Source of the DNA: an uncultured Sphingomonadales bacterium
Lineage (GTDB): Bacteria > Pseudomonadota > Alphaproteobacteria > Sphingomonadales > Sphingomonadaceae
Assembly: GCA_903958285.1 (NCBI GenBank)
Contig: CAJBSR010000577.1
Span: forward strand, 1 to 9,647
Direction of reading: 5' to 3'
Length of the DNA: 9,647 nt
Shown: positions 1-5,661 of the stretch, piece by piece
Layout of the letters: every line of letters begins with the position of its first letter
How positions within the stretch are numbered: position 1 is the stretch's first letter
Position numbers and translations under genes: made by a program
Notes under the pieces: generated by a model
What the model was told of the DNA's origin: nothing
Seen by the model: only the letters and a program-made list of their open reading frames with translations
The model's database searches: none

Positions 1-396
1 CCGTTCCACGCGCCCCGCCGGCAAAGTGCGGGTTTGTCCCGCGCGGGAAACTTCATTGCCGGAGCGGAACCGGTAATGATAGCGCGCACCGGGCTTCAGT
101 CGGCTCGCGAGAAACTTGGTCGTGAAATCGCGGTCTGCGCTCGCCATTTGGCGCGCACGCCAGACGATGTTTTGGAACGCGGCGTCGGTCGCCACTTCGC
201 ATTCAACCTCGACATCAGAAGGCGTGGTGATGCGGGTCCACAAGACAACGCTGGTTGCATCCGGATCTCCACTCGCAATGCCGTGGAGGAAGGGCCCGCT
301 GGCCGGGCTGGTCTGGCCGCTCGCCTTGCCGGCGATGGTCAAAGCCGTGAGACCGGCCAATGCGGTGCGGCGGGTCAATGGGGCGACGCGCTTCAT
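1..396 (-). CDS. phoD: Alkaline phosphatase PhoD, N-terminal part (runs off the left edge)
   Basis: Reading leftwards from ATG at 396-394, 132 codons are open to the window edge, so the C-terminal catalytic metallophosphatase domain is not visible. PhoD enzymes are secreted Ca/Fe-dependent phosphodiesterases/alkaline phosphatases that release phosphate from organic esters. Residues 1-28 form a Tat-type signal: a twin arginine (R9-R10) after basic residues, then a weakly hydrophobic Ala/Leu/Thr/Gly stretch. Residues 36-56 carry the hallmark start of the PhoD N-terminal domain: F-L-H-G-I-A-S-G-D-P, then V-V-L-W-T-R. Around residues 108-115 an L-K-P-G-x-x-Y-H-Y motif typical of its Fn3-like fold follows. 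The ribosome site is weak (GGAA about 10 bases upstream). The gene lies 124 bases beyond the TonB receptor on the same strand, with a terminator between, so it probably has its own promoter. Family assignment is firm; substrate is not known. Confidence 0.92.
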   Translation of the reverse strand, partial: MKRVAPLTRRTALAGLTALTIAGKASGQTSPASGPFLHGIASGDPDATSVVLWTRITTPSDVEVECEVATDAAFQNIVWRARQMASADRDFTTKFLASRLKPGARYHYRFRSGNEVSRAGQTRTLPAGRVER

Positions 397-434
397 ATCC
401 GGATTTCCGTTCTTTGCTGCTCTGCGGCCAAGCA

Positions 435-452
435 TCGACAGGACCGCGACAT
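435..452 (-). promoter_or_regulatory. Possible PHO box upstream of phoD
   Basis: On the minus strand TGTCG occurs twice with an 11-bp start-to-start spacing, inside half-sites ATGTCGC and CTGTCGA separated by four bases. Against the classical PHO box (CTGTCAT, four AT-rich bases, CTGT[C/A]A[C/T]), 9 of 14 half-site positions match but the spacer (GGTC) is GC-rich. The site is 39 bases upstream of the phoD start, in the right orientation, and downstream of the terminator that closes the receptor gene. No convincing -10 element follows. The match is suggestive only. Confidence 0.33.
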
Positions 453-460
453 TCTAAGTG

Positions 461-490
461 GAAAAGGTGGCCGCCCGAAAGCGACCACCT
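461..490 (-). terminator. Intrinsic terminator after the first TonB-dependent receptor
   Basis: On the minus strand a 10-bp stem (AGGTGGTCGC pairing with GCGGCCACCT, including one T-G wobble) encloses a 6-base loop and runs directly into TTTT. The wobble becomes a mismatch when read on the plus strand, so the hairpin is best on the minus strand. It lies about 30 bases past the receptor stop codon and separates it from phoD. Confidence 0.8.
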
Positions 491-520
491 CCCCCTTTTA
501 CAGTTCAAGCGGCGGCAAAA

Positions 521-2794
521 TCAGAAGCCGGCTTTCAGCGTGACGAAGAATTGCTGCGGCGCGCCAGCGAGAAGGGTCTGGTTGTCCCCGCGATTGCCGA
601 AGCCGTTCGAACCGATGGTCGACACATACTTCTTGTTGAGCAGATTGGTCGCGTTCAGCTGGATCTCCAAAGGTGAACGCTGGCCAATGTCGAAGCGGTA
701 GCCAAGCGTTGCATCTGCAAGAGCCCGACCCGGAACCGACTGATCGTTGAGGTAGGTGAAGTAACGGCGGCTCATGTAATTGATGGCAACCCGACCGAAG
801 AAGGTGTCGCTATCATAAGCCACTTCACCGCGGAGCAGATGCTTCGGCGCGTCAACCACGGTCTTGCCCTTGGTTGCTGCAAGAACAGCGCCCACCCCGT
901 TGAGAACGTCATTCCGGTACGTCGTGTCGTTATAGCTGTACGATGCGAAGAGCGAGAGGCCACCGCCAAGCTTGACGTCACCGGTCGCTTCAAAACCGAG
1001 TGCGCGGACATTCCCAACGTTCTGCAGAACGGCGGGGTTACCGACAATGCCTGCACCCGTCGAAATACCGAGCAGACGGTTGCGGAAGGTGACGTAGTAA
1101 ACACCCAGCGTCCCGTTAAACTGGCTGGTGTTATACCGCGCGCCAAGTTCGTAGGTGTCGGATTCTTCCGGCTTCAGCGAACCGCGGATCGCATCAAAAC
1201 CCGCCTGCGTGGTCGAGAACGGACCGGCAGTTGTGGCGGATGTGAAAGCACGTGTTGCCTGAGTGAAGCCTGCGAAAACTTCCAAATTGGCGTCGAACTT
1301 GTGCGCGATACCGGCGTGCGGCTGGAACCAGTCTTGCGACTTGATCTTGCCCGCAGCACGGCCACCGGAAATCAGCGGCGTCGCTTCGTTGTCGACCTTG
1401 AAGCCCTTCCAACCGATGTTGATCGTCGTATCGCCAAGCGAGATCTTGTCCTCAACATAATATTGGAGCGTCTTTGTGTTGAACTCAAATTCCCACTGCG
1501 TGAAGAACGGGTTCGTCATGAACTTGCGGTGGTCGCGGCCCGGTGTGGTGCGGCTGGTATAGGCGTAAAAACGACGCGCCTGATTAAAGTCGTTGTTTTC
1601 ATACCAACCACCGACGGTCAGGTCATTCATGCCAAGGTCAACATTCAGGCTGGTGAACAGGCCGGAGCGGGTCATGTCATATTCGGTCGTACGGACCGAC
1701 ATCGGGACGCCTGTCGGGCTGTTGACATAGGGCGTGCCCCATGTGCCTTGGCCGTCATTCTTGTGGTAATAGCCCTTCACCTTGAAGGTGATGTTGTCGC
1801 CAAACGGAGCCATCAGGCCAAGCGCGGCGAGCGTGTCCTTACGCAGACCCGACGCGTCATAATAGGCGTCGTCAGCGGTCTGGATTGGCGCAGGATAGGT
1901 GGTGCCGGCGGCCGGGTTCAGCGGGGTCGTTCCCGTTTCACCGCGGTTTGAGGCAATATCAGCAACCAAAACGGCCAAGGCGTAATTCTTGGGGCCAAAA
2001 TTGTCCCAATCATACCCAAGACGCTGGATCATGCCGAGCGACAGATCCTGATAATCCTGCTCTGCGCGGTCCGAATGACTAATATAGCCATCAATTTCAG
2101 CTGAACCGACCGGGATGATGCCCTTGGCATTGATCATCCAGCCGCCCTGCTTGCCGTCGCCCTTCCACTTGTCTGCGGTCTGGTAGAGGCCAGAGATAAA
2201 CCCACGTGCCTGATCGGCTTCACCCATGGTGACGCGGCTAAAGGCGCGCACGGTGTTTTCGCTGCCATAGGTCAGGCTGGCGTCGGCACCGAGGCCATCT
2301 TTCGGGTCCAGCGAGAAGAATTCGAGCGTGCCGCCCAGATTGTTCGTCGACTGCGCACCAAGTGAGCCGGAACCCTGCGCGACGCGGGTGACGGCGATGT
2401 TTTCAGGAGCGATGGCGCGGCTGATGTGCAGGCCGTTATTGTTGCCATAGCTCATGTCGCCGAGCGGAATGCCGTCAAGGTTGAAACCGAGCTGGTTCTG
2501 GTTGAAGCCACGAATGGTCACACGCGTTGACCATTCATAGTTGCCGAACGGGTCAGCCGACTGGAAGTTGACACTAGGCAGTTTTTCAATGGCCTTAAGC
2601 GGGCTGGTGCCCGGCGTCAGGATCGTCAGATCGGCGTTGTTCAACTCTTGGATCTGGCGGGTTTCGCCACGACCAAAAACGATGATCTCTTCACCTGAAG
2701 TGACGTCGTCAGCCTCCGGCGTTGCCGTCTGAGCAAAAGCTGGTGTGGCCAGAATTGCCACGGTCGACAGGAGGAGGCTTGTAATTTTACGCAT
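521..2794 (-). CDS. TonB-dependent outer-membrane receptor (first of two)
   Basis: A 757-residue outer-membrane active transporter. The ATG at 2794 was chosen because AAGGGA lies 7 bases upstream and a clean Sec signal peptide follows (residues 1-21, cleavage at A-F-A before Q22); the frame is open a further 80 codons upstream but that stretch looks non-coding. A TonB-box-like segment (I-I-V-F-G-R-G) lies at residues 37-43. The plug follows, with the V-T-I-R-G-F-N and L-D-G-I-P-L-G motifs and an N-N-L-G-G-T end. The remaining residues make the beta-barrel and end in Phe (V-T-L-K-A-G-F), the usual outer-membrane assembly signal. The substrate cannot be read from sequence. Its neighbour phoD on the same strand suggests a phosphorus-containing ligand, but this is inference. 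It diverges from gspO across a 219-bp intergenic region. Confidence 0.95.
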   Translation of the reverse strand: MRKITSLLLSTVAILATPAFAQTATPEADDVTSGEEIIVFGRGETRQIQELNNADLTILTPGTSPLKAIEKLPSVNFQSADPFGNYEWSTRVTIRGFNQNQLGFNLDGIPLGDMSYGNNNGLHISRAIAPENIAVTRVAQGSGSLGAQSTNNLGGTLEFFSLDPKDGLGADASLTYGSENTVRAFSRVTMGEADQARGFISGLYQTADKWKGDGKQGGWMINAKGIIPVGSAEIDGYISHSDRAEQDYQDLSLGMIQRLGYDWDNFGPKNYALAVLVADIASNRGETGTTPLNPAAGTTYPAPIQTADDAYYDASGLRKDTLAALGLMAPFGDNITFKVKGYYHKNDGQGTWGTPYVNSPTGVPMSVRTTEYDMTRSGLFTSLNVDLGMNDLTVGGWYENNDFNQARRFYAYTSRTTPGRDHRKFMTNPFFTQWEFEFNTKTLQYYVEDKISLGDTTINIGWKGFKVDNEATPLISGGRAAGKIKSQDWFQPHAGIAHKFDANLEVFAGFTQATRAFTSATTAGPFSTTQAGFDAIRGSLKPEESDTYELGARYNTSQFNGTLGVYYVTFRNRLLGISTGAGIVGNPAVLQNVGNVRALGFEATGDVKLGGGLSLFASYSYNDTTYRNDVLNGVGAVLAATKGKTVVDAPKHLLRGEVAYDSDTFFGRVAINYMSRRYFTYLNDQSVPGRALADATLGYRFDIGQRSPLEIQLNATNLLNKKYVSTIGSNGFGNRGDNQTLLAGAPQQFFVTLKAGF

Positions 2795-3013
2795 AAAGTG
2801 TCCCTTGCGATTTCTTGTTGCGGTGCAAAAAATACGGGACGTTTGTGACGTGCGGGTTCCGCTTCCGTGTCGCGGTGCAGTCAATGGCGCGGCAGAACCG
2901 TGACACACACCAAGGCGAGGGTGTAAGAGGCGCTGAAAACCAAGGGTTTTTGCAGTTTGTTCTTCTGTTGCAATTGTGTCACAGCGACGGACGATATTGT
3001 CGGAGCGCGTTGA
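2795..3013. promoter_or_regulatory. Divergent intergenic region between the first receptor and gspO
   Basis: These 219 bases must hold promoters for both the receptor (minus) and gspO (plus). They contain a PHO-like box on the plus strand next to gspO (separate entry). They also contain two direct copies of TGTYGCGGTGCA, at 2816-2827 and 2868-2879, with one mismatch and 52 bases start to start. On the minus strand GTCAC occurs in two PHO-like half-sites (2900-2906 and 2845-2851) that are 55 bases apart, a multiple of 11, but the half-sites between them are poor. I could not place convincing -35/-10 elements for the receptor. Confidence 0.5.
2965..2982 (+). promoter_or_regulatory. Possible PHO box upstream of gspO
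   Basis: Half-sites CTGTTGC and GTGTCAC flank the AT-only spacer AATT. Counting against the classical 18-base PHO consensus gives 13 matches. It ends 31 bases before the TTG start of gspO. A TATTGT at 2995-3000, 12 bases further on, would be a fair -10 element at the spacing seen in PhoB-activated promoters. The same stretch is also partly palindromic around CAATTG, so another regulator could use it. Confidence 0.4.
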
Positions 3014-3841
3014 TTGACCCCTCTTTCTGCTCACGCCGCGTCTTATCTGGCTGCATTTGGTATGCCGACATTTCTGGCTGTGCTGGGCGCCTGCTGGGGG
3101 AGCTTTGCCGCCACATTATCCGATCGTTGGCCGCAAGGGCGGTCGATCGTTCAGCCCCGATCACATTGCGAATCGTGTCAGCGCACCTTGTCTGCGCGGG
3201 ACCTTATTCCTGTCTTGAGCTACATCCTCGCGCGCGGACGGTGCCGCCATTGTAGCGTGCCGGTCTCGCGCCGCTACCCGCTTATCGAAATCGCAAGCGC
3301 GAGCATTGGACTTGTGTCCGGACTTTTGCTGCCGACACCGGACAGCTTTTGGGTGGCGGTCCTGGGCTGGCAGTTGCTCCTCCTCGCCATTCTGGACGCC
3401 GAACATTTCTGGCTGCCAAATCGTCTGGTCGCCCTTCTGGCAGCATCCGGCCTTGGTGTTGCGGCATTGGGCGGACCCGAGCGCCTTCTAACGGCCCTCA
3501 TAGGAACCGCGGCCGGTTTCACGGCGCTCTTTGCGATTGCTTATCTGTATAAGCGCATTCGCGGCCGAACGGGCATGGGCGGGGGTGACCCCAAACTACT
3601 CGGTGCCATCGGGGCATGGGTGGGCTGGCAGCCCCTGCCGTTCATTCTCTTCATCGCTGCCATGTTGGGAATCAGCTTTGCAGTTTACGAAGCGATTCGT
3701 GACAAAGGCATCACAAAGAGCGAGGCGATGTTGCAGCGCCGACTGCCTTTAGGAACCTGCCTCGCCGTCAGCACATGGGGCTGGCACCTGTTTGATATGA
3801 TGAATCTTACAGTAATCTCCGCATTTTCAGCGGTGTCATAA
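3014..3841 (+). CDS. gspO: Prepilin peptidase / N-methyltransferase (GspO/PilD type)
   Basis: A 275-residue inner-membrane aspartyl protease that cleaves the leader of type II secretion pseudopilins (or type IV pilins) and usually methylates the new N-terminus. The N-terminal A24 domain holds the four zinc cysteines as C52-x-x-C55 and C77-x-x-C80. The catalytic aspartates are D128 in L-D-x5-L-P and D192 in the G-x-G-D-P-K motif (189-194). Several hydrophobic membrane segments follow the usual order. The start is a TTG at 3014 with GGAG 8 bases upstream; the next option, ATG 3062, has no ribosome site and would trim the first membrane helix. gspC and gspD lie about 5 kb downstream, which points to the T2SS rather than to pili. 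The first half-site of the downstream PhoB array overlaps its stop codon. Confidence 0.93.
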   Translation: MTPLSAHAASYLAAFGMPTFLAVLGACWGSFAATLSDRWPQGRSIVQPRSHCESCQRTLSARDLIPVLSYILARGRCRHCSVPVSRRYPLIEIASASIGLVSGLLLPTPDSFWVAVLGWQLLLLAILDAEHFWLPNRLVALLAASGLGVAALGGPERLLTALIGTAAGFTALFAIAYLYKRIRGRTGMGGGDPKLLGAIGAWVGWQPLPFILFIAAMLGISFAVYEAIRDKGITKSEAMLQRRLPLGTCLAVSTWGWHLFDMMNLTVISAFSAVS

Positions 3842-3894
3842 AACTGAAATCCTGACGACGTTTTTCTGAAATATTGGTGTCATTCTTGGGTCAT
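3833..3894 (+). promoter_or_regulatory. Putative PhoB operator: six half-sites in 11-bp phase
   Basis: Half-sites begin at 3833 (GTGTCAT), 3844 (CTGAAAT), 3855 (ACGACGT, poor), 3866 (CTGAAAT), 3877 (GTGTCAT) and 3888 (GGGTCAT), all exactly 11 bases apart. The first pair, with spacer AAAA, matches 16 of 18 positions of the classical PHO box; the pair 3866-3883 matches 13 and the pair 3877-3894 matches 12. PhoB dimers bind such head-to-tail 11-bp repeats in place of a -35 element. A weak -10-like TACCAG lies at 3905-3910, 10 bases after the last half-site, giving a leader of roughly 80 bases before the lipoprotein start. The consensus is from memory and no binding has been tested. Confidence 0.68.
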
Positions 3895-3997
3895 TGCGCT
3901 CCCCTACCAGCCGTCATCGCGACGGGAAGCTGGGGCTGGTGCCCTGCTGTTTGCCCTTCTCGGAAACCCAGGGAGCCGGATTACCGGAACTTTTTTT

Positions 3998-5575
3998 ATG
4001 ACGAATTTCAATGTGATTGCCCGTAACCTCATGGCCGGCACGGCGATGATGGCGCTCGCAGCCTGCGGTGCCGACGACATCGCCTCTCCGGGGACCGGCG
4101 GTAACGTCACGATCAACAACAACACGACCACCCCGCCCCCGCCGCCCCCCCCGCCGCCGCCGTCAACGGTTTCGCCGGCTTCGGGCTGCCCGACGATTTC
4201 AGACCCGCAGGGCCTGACGGACTCCGGCACGATCACTGGTCCAACGGGCACCTGGCGCGTTTGCACACTTCCGGCGCGTATCAACGCTTCGATCACGCTC
4301 CCCAAGATCACCGGTCTTCTGTACCGCCTCGGCGGTCGCGTTGATGTCGGCACCGATCAGGGCCCTTCATCGACGAACAACGTTGTGACGCTCTCCATCG
4401 AACCCGGTGTGACTTTGTTTGGCGGTACGGGCGTGTCTTGGTTGCACGTGAACCGCGGCAACCGCATCAACGCGGTTGGCACGGCTACCCGCCCGATCAT
4501 CTTCACCAGCCGCGACAATGTTCTCGGCCTCAACACCGAAAATTCGAGCGGCCAGTGGGGCGGCGTCGTGCTTTCGGGCCGCGCTCCGGTGACCGATTGC
4601 GCCGCTCCTGCAGCAGCCCCGGGCACTGTCGCTTGCGAACGCCAGGTTGAAGGTGCCGTTGACCCTGCCCTTTATGGTGGTGCCAACACGGCCGACAACA
4701 GCGGTACGATGCGCTTCGTCCAAATCCGTTATTCGGGCTTCGTTCTTTCCGGTAACTCGGAATTGCAGGCGCTCACCACCGGCGGCGTTGGATCCGGCAC
4801 GGTTCTGGAGAACATCCAGTCCGCAAACAGCTCGGACGATGGCGCTGAATTCTTTGGTGGCAACGTCAACATGAAGCGCTTCATCTCGGTCGGCGCAGAA
4901 GACGACAACATCGATACCGATACGGGCCTGAAGGCGAACTTCCAGTACGTCATCGCCGTGCAGCGCACGGGCCAAGGTGACTCGATGATTGAAGCTGACT
5001 CGGACAACGCCCTCGACGGCAACATTCCGCGTCAGAACACGAAGCTTTCCAACTTCACTTTCGTGATGCGCAACAACGTGTCGAACCAGACTGCAATCCT
5101 GCTGCGTGGTGGGACGGACTATACGATGGTCAACGGCGTTGTCGTTGCCCCGACGGTGACCAACTGCCTGCGCATCAGCCGCCCGCAAACGGCTTCAGCC
5201 ACGGTTGATGCAGCCATCGACGAAGCCGGTGCTCCGGTCTTCCGTTCGGTTGTCATGCAGTGCAGCGCGACACCGTTTGCTGGCTCCAACGGCGTGACCG
5301 CTGCTGAAGTGCAGACGATCTTCGGTTCGGGTGCCAACAATAACAACTCGGCCTTCACCGCCTCGCTCAGCAACGTGTTCATCAACGGTGCCAACGAAAC
5401 GGCAGTCCCGGCATTTGATGCCAAGACACTGAATGCCTACTTCGACACCACGGCTTACATCGGTGCGGTTCGCAACGCTTCGGACACTTGGTACGAGGGT
5501 TGGACGTGCAACACCGACGCAGCAAGCTTCGGTACGGCCAACACCGGACTTTGCTCGACCCTGCCGACCTACTGA
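3998..5575 (+). CDS. Outer-membrane/extracellular lipoprotein with poly-Pro stalk and beta-helix (ElpS-like by context)
   Basis: A 525-residue protein with a lipoprotein signal: basic R9, hydrophobic 11-22, lipobox L20-A-A-C23. No Asp at +2 means Lol sorting to the outer membrane. After the lipidated Cys comes a flexible stalk rich in Gly/Asn/Thr with ten consecutive prolines (46-55). The rest is beta-rich and resembles right-handed beta-helix surface proteins: P-I-I-F-T-S (166-171), then Q-W-G-G-V-V-L-S-G-R-A (186-196). Two acidic motifs, D-D-G-A-E-F-F-G-G (280-288) and E-D-D-N-I-D-T-D-T-G (301-310), could bind metal. Eight further cysteines (C64 and C89 first, two near the C-terminus) suggest disulfides, as in an exported protein. 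No enzyme domain is recognised. Lying between gspO and a TonB receptor next to gspC/D, behind a PHO array, it recalls Caulobacter ElpS, an extracellular lipoprotein made under phosphate starvation. Sequence homology to ElpS is not verified. Confidence 0.86.
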   Translation: MTNFNVIARNLMAGTAMMALAACGADDIASPGTGGNVTINNNTTTPPPPPPPPPPSTVSPASGCPTISDPQGLTDSGTITGPTGTWRVCTLPARINASITLPKITGLLYRLGGRVDVGTDQGPSSTNNVVTLSIEPGVTLFGGTGVSWLHVNRGNRINAVGTATRPIIFTSRDNVLGLNTENSSGQWGGVVLSGRAPVTDCAAPAAAPGTVACERQVEGAVDPALYGGANTADNSGTMRFVQIRYSGFVLSGNSELQALTTGGVGSGTVLENIQSANSSDDGAEFFGGNVNMKRFISVGAEDDNIDTDTGLKANFQYVIAVQRTGQGDSMIEADSDNALDGNIPRQNTKLSNFTFVMRNNVSNQTAILLRGGTDYTMVNGVVVAPTVTNCLRISRPQTASATVDAAIDEAGAPVFRSVVMQCSATPFAGSNGVTAAEVQTIFGSGANNNNSAFTASLSNVFINGANETAVPAFDAKTLNAYFDTTAYIGAVRNASDTWYEGWTCNTDAASFGTANTGLCSTLPTY

Positions 5576-5596
5576 TCTCAAGGCGCAGATTGTTGG

Positions 5597-5637
5597 GGCG
5601 GGGCGTTGCGCGAAAGGGCAGCTCCCCGCCATTTTTT
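5597..5637 (+). terminator. Terminator/attenuator between the lipoprotein and the second receptor
   Basis: A 7-bp all-GC stem (GGCGGGG at 5597-5603, CCCCGCC at 5624-5630) encloses a 20-base loop and is followed by A and six Ts. It starts 22 bases after the lipoprotein stop and ends 24 bases before the receptor start. There is no room for a separate promoter after it, so I read it as a partial terminator that lets the lipoprotein be made in excess over its receptor. Confidence 0.65.
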
Positions 5638-5661
5638 AAGAATTACAAAAGGGGTTTCGTG

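Noticed and set aside
34..543. 169-codon plus-strand frame at the left end
   Set aside because: It is antisense to the phoD N-terminus, crosses the terminator and has no coding features.
839..1951. 370-codon open frame on the plus strand opposite the first receptor
   Set aside because: It is antisense to a clear TonB receptor, lacks any recognisable motif and is Arg/Val/Gly-rich in the manner of an out-of-frame GC-rich shadow.
2845..2906. PHO box for the first receptor on the minus strand
   Set aside because: GTGTCAC and ACGTCAC are 55 bases apart, in phase with 11, but the best 18-base box (2889-2906) matches only 11 positions with a GC-rich spacer and no -10 follows. It is too weak to call.
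2795..3034. 80-codon N-terminal extension of the first receptor
   Set aside because: It would place a normal signal peptide in mid-protein, overlap the gspO start, and bypass the good ribosome site at ATG 2794.
3824..3865. Terminator after gspO
   Set aside because: TTTCAG and CTGAAA can pair as a 6-bp AT-rich stem with a 14-base loop, but no T tract follows directly and the CTGAAA is better explained as a PHO half-site.
4367..5188. 273-codon open frame on the minus strand opposite the lipoprotein
   Set aside because: It lies wholly inside the lipoprotein gene, has no ribosome site or domain, and its composition is that of a shadow frame.
5488..5661. 58-codon N-terminal extension of the second receptor
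   Set aside because: It would overlap the end of the lipoprotein gene and run through the terminator; ATG 5662 has a ribosome site and a signal peptide.
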